A stretch of DNA of 64,000 nt, taken from assembly GCF_030272615.1 (NCBI RefSeq), contig NC_081414.1:824704396-824768395 (forward strand). The letters run 5' to 3'. The translations under genes and the position numbers were made by a program. The notes beneath the pieces were generated by a model. It was given only the letters and a program-made list of their open reading frames with translations. It searched no databases and was not told the DNA's origin. The stretch comes from Cryptomeria japonica. Taxonomy: Eukaryota > Streptophyta > Pinopsida > Cupressales > Cupressaceae. Within the stretch, counting starts at the first letter, position 1. Every line of letters starts with the position of its first letter. Shown here piece after piece: positions 53,851 to 64,000 of this stretch.

Positions 53851-54942
53851 TGTTGTTATTGATGAAACACATACACACACATATGTTCATATTGTCTACC
53901 GGTGTGACTTCAAAGTTGTTTATATTACAACCGATATACTAGAAGTTTATATCTAACCGATACATGTAACAACCGGTATATACATGAAGACAACCAATGT
54001 GTATTTATATATGGATATACATAACTCGACGACAACCTGAAGATCCAACAGAGATTATCAAAGGATTATCAAAGGACAAATGGTTTATATGTTTAACTCC
54101 AACCGATATTGTTGGTCCAACCGGTATTCATTGATTATGTGATGAGTTACGACTAGTCATGATGAGTTATCTCTACCGATAGTTTTTGGTGACATTTTTG
54201 TGATGAGTAATGATTGTTTGACCAGATACATTGGACCTAGGAAATTGTGATATGATTTCTAGAGGCTGACATGCAATCTAAATGTCTGTATATTGACATC
54301 ACAATGAATTATTTTGTATGAGCTAAGGAGATATGTTATGCTATGATTTTATGTGAAGGCAAAAGTATTAAGTTGCAGAGTATGTTGGTAATGAAGTTTT
54401 GAGTGCACAGAAGAGGATCTATTCAAGCAAGTTGTGCTACTACTAGATCACACCACCTGTTGTTTTGTAGTCACTGCAATAGTTAAATCCCCTAACCGGG
54501 TAAGCTCTAACAAGCTTCATTATACAAATCCTCTAACTGAGTGATCCATTAGTTTGGATTCAGAAATCCTCTACCGAGGTTACTCCTTACAGGGTACTAC
54601 CTTTTACAAGGTATAGATTTTAACTAAGCTTTGGGATCTTTAGCAGGATTTGCTCCTAGCAGAGCAAATTTTTGTAGACCTCAACTAGTCAGTTATCTAT
54701 TACTGCATATAGTTAACTTGTGAGTCCCATCTCACCATGGTTTTTCCCATTTGGGGTTTCCACGTATAAACACTTGTGTTATGGTGGATGTTTTACTTAT
54801 TATGGAGGTTGTTATATCATTTTGGATTGCATGCATATTGTTTAACAGACTTGTTAAGTATATCTACCAGTCAGTGTTTAAAGTAGTATTATTTTTGGTG
54901 TCACTGATTCACCCCCCCTCCGAGTGCTTTACAAGTCCATCA
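53851..54942 (+). repeat. 5' LTR of TE-9
   Basis: 'tgttgttattgatgaaac' to 'acaagtccatca', about 1,092 bp, followed by the primer site. 'cactgattcaccccccctc' lies 35 bases before its end. Candidate target duplication on the left: tcata (53846-53850), partner not in the window. Confidence 0.8.
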
Positions 54943-54944
54943 AT

Positions 54945-54958
54945 TGGTATCAGAGTCT
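54945..54958 (+). promoter_or_regulatory. Primer-binding site of TE-9
   Basis: 'tggtatcagagtct' two bases after the LTR: complement of the initiator-methionine tRNA end, well conserved. Confidence 0.9.
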
Positions 54959-55012
54959 AACTTATTTAAAGCCTAATCACTTGGAAGGAAACCCTAAAGC
55001 CACCATGGAGAT

Positions 55013-55687
55013 ATGAGCTACTTTGAGATGGCTAGAGAGCTTGAAGCTAGTAGAAATGAGCTTGAAACCCTAAGGGTCAAACTAAAAGCTTCTCAAGTAA
55101 AAAGGAGAGAGATAACTGAACAACTGTTAGAAATATCTAATAATAGTTCTTCAGATGAGGCCAATATTGATGCTTTAGCTGACGAAGTTGAGAAACTAAA
55201 CAGTGAAAAGCTAAATCTGAAGAGAGAGCTAGAAGGCCTTACTATCTGCATGAGTCAGGAACCAGAAGCCAAGAGAACTGTTGAAGATCTCATCAAGGAA
55301 AGAGATCATGAGATTTTCAAGATCAAGCGAGAGAATGCTACTTTGCAGGAGCATTGCAATGCAGAGAAAGAAGAAAAAGAGACCTTACAACTAGATCTTG
55401 AATTGGCATCATCTCTGAGAGAGACTCTGTCAAAACTTAATGAAGATCTTACCAGACAGCTCACTGAAGCAAATGGGAAACTAGAAAAGTTCAACAAAAG
55501 TTCTACCTTGATAGATGAGAAAATTCAATCACAAATGATAAAAGGTGATACCTCTAGACTCAGTTTTAACACATCCGAGAAAGGAGAATCTTTCGGTACC
55601 AATAGCAACACTCATAAGAACAAAACTGCTCCTAAGGCTAAAAAGCCTACTGGTAAGAAGGTTTTTAAACCTGTTTGCTTTGTGTAG
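55013..55687 (+). pseudogene. TE-9 gag, N-terminal coiled coil, truncated by TE-10
   Basis: 225 codons without a stop until the insertion: heptad-rich ('LKASQVKRREITEQLLEISN'), then Ser/Thr and Lys-rich ('KNKTAPKAKKPTGKKVFKP'), ending 'VCF' at the edge of TE-10, where a zinc knuckle would begin (C-x2-C). The first ATG (55005) is followed at once by a stop; the ATG at 55013 opens this frame. Apart from the insertion it looks intact. Similar in layout to the TE-4 gag copy 2. Confidence 0.8.
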
Positions 55688-57578
55688 TCACATAAATCTG
55701 TCCACTTAATTAAATGAATACTTAGTATTTATTTGATTATTTAACCATCAATAAATAAATAATTAAATTAATATTTAATTAATTCATCTTAACCCTCTTC
55801 TCCTATTAATTAAATAAATTATTCAATTTATTTGATTTAATTCACTTAACCAAATTCATACCATTAATTAAATAAATAAATCATATTTGTTTAATTAAAT
55901 CTCCTCTCACATTTAAATAAATTAATATTTATTTAAATCCCCCAAAATCCCACCTCTCACATTTAAATAAATAAATCATTTATTTAAATCACCTTTATCC
56001 TCCACCCACTTGTATTTTCCTACAAAAGCAAGTTGCACAGCTATTTTAAATAAATCATTTATTTAAATCACCTTTATCCTCCACCCACTTGCATTTTCCT
56101 ACAAATGCAAGTTGCACAACTATTTTAAATAAATTATTTTTTAAAAATCCTATTTATCCTCACCCACTTGAAACCTTTAATGGTTTCCCTTAAAGTCTTC
56201 AAACTTGATGGCTTTAAAGTCTTCAAACTTGATGGCTTCCTTCTATAGTCTTCTTAAGCCTTTAATGGTTTCCCTTAAAGTCTTCAAACTTGATGGCTTT
56301 GAAGTCTTCAAACTTAATGTCTTCCCTTAAAGTCTTCAAGCCTTTAATGGTTCCCCTCAAAGTCTTCAAGCATTTTAATGCTTTATCTTCCTTTTTTTCA
56401 TTTAAATAAATTAATATTTATTTGAATATTTATCCAAATACAACTTGCACACATTTATTGAAATAAATGAATTTTTATTTTAAATAAAATCCTATTTTCC
56501 CTCACCCACCAAATCCACTTGCAAAATCTAATCCCCTTCTAGATTCTTCTAACCCCTTCCTAATTAACCTAATCCATCCCCTAATTATTGTCACATTCCT
56601 AAGCAAAATGGAGTCACTTCTCAAAGCCTAAAAGTCTTTGATAACCATTAAAGGCTTTCAACCTTCAACCACTAAATGTCTCAAAGTCTTGGATAACCTT
56701 TGAAAGCTTCCAACCTTCAACCACTTAATCCACAAAGTCTTCAAAAACCATTAATGGTTAACCCAAACCCTCCTACATGGTTAAAACATTTGTTTTGACT
56801 CAACCTCTACCCAACCCAAGGGTCTCATCAAGCCTTTAATGCTTTGACCATGATTATCTCTTAATCATTTGCACAAAGGTTTATCCTTGCATTAACTCCT
56901 AATCCAGTGGGTAATCCTAATTTAGGCTTGATCCTTACCTTCTAGATAACCATGAGGTCTCCTCAGGCATTTAATGCCTCCAACCTCTTCTCTCAACCCA
57001 ATCTTATGTTGACACTTGTCACCATTTCATTGGTGCAAATTGTGCACATGGATCCCCAACTTTCAAGCTTGACCCTTGATTAAACCTTTCAATCCTAGCC
57101 ATCCATTGCTCCATTTTTCCTATAAATAGAGCCCATTCCTTCATAATCCAGATCCTGAAAACTTGTATGCATTTAGGCTATAGACATTTTTAGAGAGCAT
57201 TTAGCATAGCATAACTAAAATCTTGTCTTTTTGGTAAAATCAATCATTTTAGCATCAATAGCATAGTATTTAGCTTTTCATTTCATATTTGAAGCTTAAT
57301 ATTAAATCTCAATCCTCCATAAGCATCCATAGTGCAAAAAGCTGCTAAGAGCTACACTCATTTGGGACTTGGAGAGGAGAGGAACAAGGGAGGAGCAACT
57401 ATGAGCATCTTGATTAGCTATTTTATTCTATGTTTATATGCTTTCTATTTCATGCTTAATATCTCTCTTGATATGCTTGTTTAGGATAATCTTTTGTTGC
57501 TAACACTAACGTTTGTTTCTTGTGCTCTTGTGTGTGTTGCCATCAAATAGATTTTCTAATCCTTTTTGCAGAGCATCA
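55683..57578 (+). repeat. 5' LTR of TE-10
   Basis: About 1.9 kb from 'tgtagtcacataaatctg' to '...cagagcatca'. Its start resembles the TE-3 LTR start (tgtagacactc on that strand) and it is likewise full of ttaattaaataaat palindromes (55715-56010). It contains internal duplications: 'cctttatcctccacccactt' (55991 and 56075) and several copies of 'ttaaagtcttcaaacttgatg' type (56190-56330). A TATA-like 'cctataaatagagcc' is at 57119-57133, so transcription may start near 57150-57165. Confidence 0.8.
57119..57133 (+). promoter_or_regulatory. TATA box of the TE-10 LTR
   Basis: 'cctataaatagagcc' matches a plant TATA box, about 450 bp before the LTR end, in a position suited to start the genomic RNA. 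Confidence 0.65.
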
Positions 57579-57580
57579 TT

Positions 57581-57598
57581 TGGTGAACCCGACGTGAA
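57581..57598 (+). promoter_or_regulatory. Primer-binding site of TE-10
   Basis: 'tggtgaacccgacgtgaa' two bases after the LTR end. It starts TGG as required and differs from the TE-3 site. tRNA not assigned. Confidence 0.75.
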
Positions 57599-60332
57599 TC
57601 CAAACACCAAAAAGATCAACTTTTTTTTTTTTTTTGTTTAACCAATAACATGTTTGAATGTTGAAAATGTCACACAGGTTGCGTTTTTGACACTATTTTG
57701 GCGTATTTGACATTATTTTGGTGCTATTCACCCCGTTTCAGTGCTTTTGCCTTCTCTTGTCTTTCCCTTTCTTTTAGTGCGTTTGTGTTAAATAGCGCCA
57801 CTGTTCAAACGTAGACTAGCGCTATTGTAACATAATGTTGTACAAATCACCTTGTAACTGAAAAAAAATAAAAAATTTAGGCTTGTAGGAGCCCACCAAA
57901 ACATGCGGATTTTTCGAACTAATTGTCTTTTATGCAGGTTCTAATCTTTTTGTGCAGGGGAAGGAGTTAGTTTAAATGCTTTAAAAGTTTCTTTTTTACT
58001 TTCTTTCAACAAAAGTTGGTTAAAAAGAATCCATTTTTCCTTCTTGCACAAGTTAAAATAAACCTCACATTTTATTTTAGAGTGCATAAAATGAACCTCA
58101 AACTTGTTTTTGGTGCTTAAAAAGAAAATTCATCTTTCTTTATTGCAAAGTAAAAAAAACAACAAACTTCAAAATTTTGCTTTCATTGCAAGTTAGGGAT
58201 ATATTTTGTTTTGGCGCTTAAAATCAACAAAACAAAATTTCTTTCTTACATCAAACTTAAAAATCACAAGCCATACTTCAATTTTTGGGCAAATAAAAAG
58301 AGTAATCCACTTGTTTTGATTTTTGCAAAAACAAATTTTACTTCAAGCAAACGTGTTTTTCATTAAGTTGACCAGGATTTTCAAATTCTAGTTTACTCAA
58401 ACAATTGCCTTTGAAAATTAAAAAGAACACCATGATTGTTGGAGCAACATCTCCAAATAGTTAGATCACATTGCAATGATAGATTAAAAAGAAAAAGTGT
58501 TTTTCATGCTTGGCACACTTGTGCAAAGAGTTGGTCGAGTGGTCCTACTTCTAACACACACTATCCTCTCCCTTGGCTTTCGTGGTCCTAGGTGCAAGAG
58601 AAAAGTGTTAGTAACACTCAAAATTTTATCTTTTTAAGAGAGGCCTGCCAAGAGACACATCACTCTTGGGAACGACCTTGAGCGGTAAATCCTTCGAGCC
58701 GCTATAGAAATCAGGTGAGAACGAAAGCTGTAGCCTTGGGTATAGCTGTTCCTACAGTGTAACTGGCCGAAAGGACAAATGGGCCCCACCACCAGTTACA
58801 AGGCTCTTAAGTGAGTCACTGCAGAATGAACTTATGTCCAAAAACATCGAACATGACTAAACACTTTTAAGTAGTAGCCCACCCATTCTATTGATTGAGG
58901 ATATTTGCGATATAATTTAGTGCAAGAGCATAGATGGTTTTGCTCCCAAGATACTCACCATACATATTTCCTTGAGTAGAAACATAGCTTTTTGAAAAGT
59001 CACTTGTGGCTTGATAAAAGTGGTGACTCCCCCATCATAGGGATCATCTATTTGTTATGCTCGTGCAAGACTTAGTATATCACATCCTTACCTGCCAAGG
59101 CGGGATTCATAAGGTATGTAGTACCAAAGTCGAAGAAATATCAAGATGTGGGCTAAATTTATCACAACTGGCCATTTGACCTTAGGGATAAAAAGTGTTT
59201 GAAGTGTGTTCATTTTAAAGACCAAGTACAAATTGAGCCGACTTCAGGCTTTGGAAATACACCTTAAAATACATCTAAAGGAAGGGTCATATACAAGTCC
59301 AAGGATTGGGTTGATCTAGACCCATACTCATTTGTGCCTTTGAGGCAACATTCTTGTGTTTGTGTGCTTGCTTTGTTTTCTTGTCAAAGAAAAATCAGAA
59401 AATCACTTCCCAAAAACAAAGTATTCATCCAACCAAACATCTGTCAAAACAACCAAAAACATCAAAAACAAGGTACAAACAACAAAGAGTCAAAAACTTT
59501 ATGACCATTCTTCACATCTTGCGAAAGAAGAAGTGTCATTAGAATATCAACTTGAAAAGAAGACCATTAAGCTCAAAGGCTTTGATCAAAAAGAGGAAAT
59601 TCTTCTATATCAATCGACAAATCTTTGTCTCCCATAGAATCTTTCTCCATCGCATGCGTCTCTACCTTCAAAGCAAAACAAACAAATTTGATTCCGAATC
59701 ATTGAACCATAGAGCTTTTATGCAATATAGAGCTCTGAGTTATCACAAAAATCAAGGAGGAAAGATTAACCCCAATTTCTTCCCAAACATCTGTATCACA
59801 TACAACACAGCTCGAGAAATACCACCAACACCTGAAAGGGAAGAGGTAGAGTTTATCCCATTCGTAACACAAAGTTTTTATTGAAAGTTGAAAACGTTTC
59901 ATCTATCATCCCATTCATACATCATCATTCCATCATCAATCCATCCCAACTCTCAAAACATTAAGAGGTTCTTGTCCCAAAATTCCTTTTAGATATTGCT
60001 TGAATCAAACACATCACATCACTTTTTAGATTGTTTCTACATCTAGGATAAGCTCATCCTAAGAGACACATCTACGCAGGTTAAAACTAGTTCATGAGTG
60101 AATCTTCTCATTACTAGGTAGTTCAATTTGTAACACATCTCAGATTTCTCTACACCTTATCACATCCAAACTCCTCAAACAAACAAGCAATTCAAAGAAG
60201 CAATTTCAGTTACATCTACCTCAAATTGCTAGAGCTCTACATACCACACAATCACCAACCATCAAATCTCATTACATTAAACAACAACTCATCATCATCT
60301 TCAATCAACTTCACACAAAACTTGCAAACAAA
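57599..60332 (+). other. TE-10 5' leader
   Basis: 2.7 kb without a supported gene; open pieces at 59354-59884 have no recognisable protein. 57680-57830 includes degenerate 'gcgtttgtgtt' words like those of the TE-3 arrays. 58520-58960 is GC-richer and rich in short self-complementary words, in the same relative place as the block 19395-19740 of TE-3. Confidence 0.6.
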
Positions 60333-62184
60333 ATGGCTCAAACCCGATCACAGTCAAGGCAACGAGAAATAGAAATTGAGGAAGAAGAAGACGAAAATAT
60401 CAATGAATTTCAAGAGGCACTTGGAGGAAATATGAATGACGAAAACCCAAGTACTCCCACTCCTGCAACAATAGTGAGGGCCCTGCATAACCCTCTCTTT
60501 AACAGACTGTTTGACGAAATACTCAGGAGTAATGCGGATGCTCACTTCTTAAAACTCGCTCAAGAAGGAGCCAAACTCCACTCTGACTTTGATCTTGCCC
60601 AATTAAGACAAGCATCAGAAAGACAAAGTCGCCATGAGGAGGAAAGAGGTAGAGATCACATCAGATATAACATTCCTCGAGGTAACCCACCACCTCCTCC
60701 TCCAAATGAAATGGAGATGTTGCGGCAACAAGTCAAGAATCTTGCCCAACAACTTCATAGTGGTGTTAAGACCAATCAATTCTCACTTAACGACATCTGT
60801 CCCTATCCGTTTGATAGGAATCTTTATATGCCACCCTTTCCACGAGGATTCGAAACACCCAAATTTGAAAAATATAGAGGAAAGGGGGATCCCCGTGATC
60901 ATGTCCGAGAATTTCATTCCGCTTGTCTTGAAGTGGCATATGAAGACACATACCTAATGCACCTTTTTCCCCAAAGTTTGGGAGGAACAACCATGTCATG
61001 GTTTTCCCGACTACTGGGTGGCATTAGAACATTTGAGGAACTCAACTAGAAGTTCCTATCTCATTACTCTCATAACATTGAACGCGACATCACCATGGCT
61101 GATCTGTGCAACACCAAACAAAAACCAGGTGAACTATTCTCAGTATTCCTGCAACAATGGCGCCAAATGTCTAGCAGACGTTCTCTTCAGTTACCTGAAC
61201 GAGAACTAGTGGAAATTTTCATTTCCAACTTAAACGAAGAAATGGAATTTCACCTGGATGTCAAAGACACAGACTCTTTTAACGATATAATCACCAAGGG
61301 TTTAAAATGTGAAAGGGCACTCATCAAGAAAGGACTCATCAAAATCTTTAATGAACCAAAAGATGGTCCTCGCCCACGCTTCAATAGCGATAAACCAAAC
61401 TTCTGGAATAAAAACAAGAATATCGTCAATGATGGGGTTGTGGATGCCCGGACTATCCAAAATGCACAACCTGTGGTTCGATTTGGAGGACAAAATCCTC
61501 CACCTCAGAATAACACAAATGTTCCTTCCAATCAAGGTCGCATCACATCTCATGATGAACCAAGACCTCATCCACAAAAACAAAAACGCGCATATACTCC
61601 CTTAGGGGAACCCATTGAAACAGTGTTGCGACAACTCATTTCTCAGAATTTGATCACTCTACCTAAGCTATCCAACTATGAGCCTCAGGTCAAACCGGCA
61701 TGGTGGAGAGATACTGAACATTGTGAATTCCATCAAGGAAGAGGACACAAGACAAGTAATTGTCACTGATTGAAAGATCTCATTCAAGATCTCATTGACC
61801 GAGGAGAAATTGAAATTGAAGGACATGACCCAAAAACAACAAATAATGATCATTTGATGTTCAAAAATCCACTTCCATCACAAGATCAAAGGGGTCCTTC
61901 CACTTCCCGGCGAGGCACTGATACCACTGATTATACGCAGGCTACGTATAACTACACTGTAAATCACCTGTATGATGCCAGTGAACAAATTGCAACTATC
62001 ACCTTCAAAAATCCCACCTCAAATTGCAATGTTGTTACACGTTGTGGCAAGGTCACCATCAAGGCAGCTCCACAAGGCACCACCTCCGTCCCAAAGCAAT
62101 ACAATCTTGTGGAACAATTAGACAAAACCCCTGTGCTTATATCCATTTTAGAGCTTTTGCGTCTATCACCATCTCATAAAACCA
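60333..62184 (+). pseudogene. TE-10 gag and start of protease region
   Basis: One frame from ATG at 60333 with a TAG at 61047-61049 ('EELN*KFLSHY', likely TGG) and a TGA at 61767-61769 ('SNCH*LKDLI', likely CGA by comparison with TE-3 'SNCHRLKNI'). Landmarks shared with TE-3 gag: 'NRLFDEILRSNADAHFLKLA', 'DICPYPFDRNLYMPPFPRGF', 'PKFEKYRGKGDPRDHVREF', 'LCNTKQKPGELFSVFLQQW', 'YTPLGEPIETVLRQL', and the knuckle-like 'CEFHQGRGHKTSNC'. The frame ends by a deletion near 62184. Confidence 0.88.
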
Positions 62185-64000
62185 ATTTCAAGCCATGGTT
62201 GGAAATCTAAAGTCATCACCTTGTCTCACTTTTTCCGAAAGTGACAACTCTTCTTTCCAACAACCTCATAATGCTTCGCTACACATTGAAGGCTTTATCA
62301 ACCAACATAGGATCAAGCGAGTCTTGATAGATAATGGAGCAGGCCTAAACATTTGTACACTACAGTTGGTCACAACATTGGGATATGCAATAGAATCAGT
62401 GGATCCTCGCAAGAAGATCACCATCAAGGCCTATGATGATGTAGAACGTTCATCCAAAGGAGTTGTGGTACTACCAATCCGAGTGGGCCCTGTGGTAAAG
62501 CACATCATCTGTCAGGTTCTGGACCTTCCTCTGCCATATAATCTATTATTAGGGAGACCTTGGATACATGCCATGCAAGCTGTTCCATCTACCTACCATC
62601 AATGTATCAAGTTCCCATATAACGGTACAGAGATCACAATCCTGGGCGATGCAAATCCCTTTGCATTTTGCCATAATATCAGCCATCAACCAGAAATTAC
62701 TGTTCCTAATAATAGGGAAGCCATTTCCTCCACATCATATGTAAGTCCTGCCTCTCTTGCCAGTTCAAACACCCCTATACCCAAGCAAGAAAAGCTTAAG
62801 ATGAAAGTAGCAGAGGAAGGTCCTGGAGAATACAACTTGAGTCAGCTCTTTTGTGTGGGACAAATGCCCACTTCTCCTAGAACACATGGTAAGCCACAGC
62901 AGTTACTCCAGCAACCACTAATCATGCCAGCATGTGCCTTGACACCTTTCGTCCTTGGAAAGAGTCAAGAGGAAGAGACACAAGATGAGGACCTAGCGGA
63001 CTAGATCTATAAAGATCCCATCACCATTGATAAACCGCAAGTTACACTTCCTACGGAACAGTATGGCAAAGGCCTCCTCATTATGCAAAGAATGGGATAT
63101 GATGGTCAGAGTGCTTTGGGATACTGCAAACAAGGACGACATGAACCTCTACTACCAGAATTAAAGCCCAAAGGTAATACAGGCCTAGGCTTTGAAAAAG
63201 AGATCCTTCCTAAACTCAGATTCAAAGGAAAACCCAGCAAACCATTTTGCCCACCTACTGCAAAGAGGACACCTTTCATAATCAAAGCACCATCAAGCAC
63301 TATCCCCACTGCCCCATCGAGGCTCACAACCCCACCGCAACCGTCATCAATATCATTCATCCCACCAAATGAACCAGTAATCCCATCAGCAACACCATTT
63401 GTAGCAACAACTGTATGGAAACCTACAGCAACATCTATGGCACCAGCCATTCCAACAGAAGCCACTAAATCAACACTACCGATACTTCCAGTAACAAATC
63501 CTTTAATCCCCATCATAGTTCCTGCAGCACCGATCACTACAAAGATACATAAACCAATCACACCTACTGTGTTTAACTCCAAAGACATCCCAGTATGGTA
63601 TAGCAATCGGATGCTGGAGAGTGATTCAGAGACCGACTCACATGAGTGGGAATTTGATTCTGTACAGCTTAACACTTCAGATGAGGAAGACACATCACCA
63701 CCTCCACCACGCAAAGACATCCCTATTTACGGAGAAGCACAGATAAAGACCACTTGGGTACCTGAGCTGGAAACATCTTCCACAGACCCTATGTCTCATC
63801 CTACGCCTGATTCTGACAGGGAAAGTACCATCAATGACCTTCCCCACACTATCTTAACCCTCACTGATACCTCTAACGAACTTAACCTAATCGATGATGT
63901 AATGCCCATTATCCACCCTGAACTCATCGAATGGAACCAATCAAATCATCCATGTCTTGACCTCTTCCAAAACGATGAGGCTATCATTGACTTTTTGGAA
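62185..64000 (+). pseudogene. TE-10 protease, G-patch and linker to reverse transcriptase
   Basis: After a deletion of about 20 codons relative to TE-3 the frame changes. 'QFQAMVGNLKSSPCLTF' (62182-62230) resumes, then the protease 'RVLIDNGAGLNICTLQLV' (about 62315-62370; active-site D-N-G-A) and '[20 protein letters not shown]' (about 62538-62600). A TAG at 63002-63004 interrupts, but the same frame is open from 63005 to the window end: G-patch-like 'YGKGLLIMQRMGYDG' (about 63061-63106), 'TGLGFEKEILPK', a proline/threonine-rich spacer (63240-63580), and an acidic stretch with 'PELIEWNQ' matching TE-3 'PQLIDWDQ'. Reverse transcriptase would begin beyond 64000. Confidence 0.85.

Larger units (their letters stand above)
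53851..55682 (+). mobile_element. TE-9: copia-like (SIRE-style) element, 5' part
   Basis: LTR (53851-54942), primer site, and the first 224 codons of a coiled-coil Gag, then interrupted by TE-10 at 55683. The rest should lie beyond TE-10, outside the window. The LTR shares the terminal hairpin word of TE-4 and TE-6. Confidence 0.8.
55683..64000 (+). mobile_element. TE-10: second Tat-lineage Ty3/gypsy element (5' part; runs off the window)
   Basis: LTR (55683-57578), primer site, 2.75-kb leader, gag, protease and G-patch linker, all homologous in order to TE-3 but diverged. The expected left target duplication is ctttg (55678-55682). Reverse transcriptase and the rest lie beyond 64000. Three stops and one frame-changing deletion show it is not functional. 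Confidence 0.88.

Noticed and set aside
59354-59884. Overlapping small frames in the TE-10 leader
   Set aside because: Two frames overlap without codon bias or family. TE-3 has no counterpart in its leader.
63106-63720. Minus-strand frame of 204 codons in TE-10
   Set aside because: It is the shadow of the open plus-strand protease and linker frame, low in complexity (G, V, S).

Overview
The window is plant nuclear DNA made almost entirely of long-terminal-repeat (LTR) retrotransposons nested in and abutting one another. The lineages (Ty3/gypsy chromovirus, Ty3/gypsy Tat with a second archaeal-type RNase H, SIRE-like copia ends, a caulimovirid-like protease fragment), the spliceosomal intron signals, the plant mobile domain and the AT-rich background all point to a seed plant with a large, repeat-rich genome. 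A gymnosperm would fit, but no sequence here fixes the species. I recognise no ordinary host gene, tRNA, rRNA or CRISPR.

Layout. (1) Bases 1-28985 are a chromodomain-carrying Ty3/gypsy element (TE-1), badly decayed, its two LTRs about 5.5% different over the visible 421 bp. Its integrase is split at 4106/26389 by TE-2 (4107-26383), which has a 5-bp target duplication (catag), TG...CA ends, no recognisable LTR pair, and one minus-strand reading frame of about 1,090 codons. That frame is itself split by TE-3 (5151-21473), a 16.3-kb Tat element on the minus strand with 774-bp LTRs differing at only two positions and a perfect aatat duplication. So there is a three-level nest, youngest in the middle.

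(2) TE-3 carries, between integrase and 3' LTR and in antisense, an intron-containing gene for a plant mobile domain (PMD) protein (6269-9110). The intron and the sense 5' leader hold arrays of the same short motif (CGCGTCTGTG) with a period of about 20 bp, each in the same direction relative to its own transcript.

(3) 29113-42716 is a composite LTR-internal-LTR-internal-LTR unit (TE-4) inside a CA/TA microsatellite, flanked as a whole by a 5-bp duplication (atata). Each internal part has a multi-zinc-knuckle Gag but, where Pol should be, a protein of about 1,120 residues of unknown function, here called ORF X. Related ORF X copies lie at 46.5-51.1 kb and 53.2-53.6 kb (minus), and a probable distant one is the TE-2 protein.

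(4) 42722-44921 is a pararetrovirus-like fragment. 44922-51110 is a minus-strand ORF X element (TE-6) with another LTR inserted in it. 51111-53182 is an unclassified segment with an array of about 16 palindromic hairpins. 53851-55682 is the LTR, primer site and Gag of another copia-like element (TE-9), cut by TE-10, a second Tat element (55683 to beyond the window end) with a 1.9-kb LTR, a long leader, gag, protease and G-patch linker.

Nearly every reading frame is broken, mostly by single stop codons of C-to-T or G-to-A type. Several elements keep frame over kilobases, and TE-3 moved recently, so some of these copies were probably moved in trans by intact relatives.
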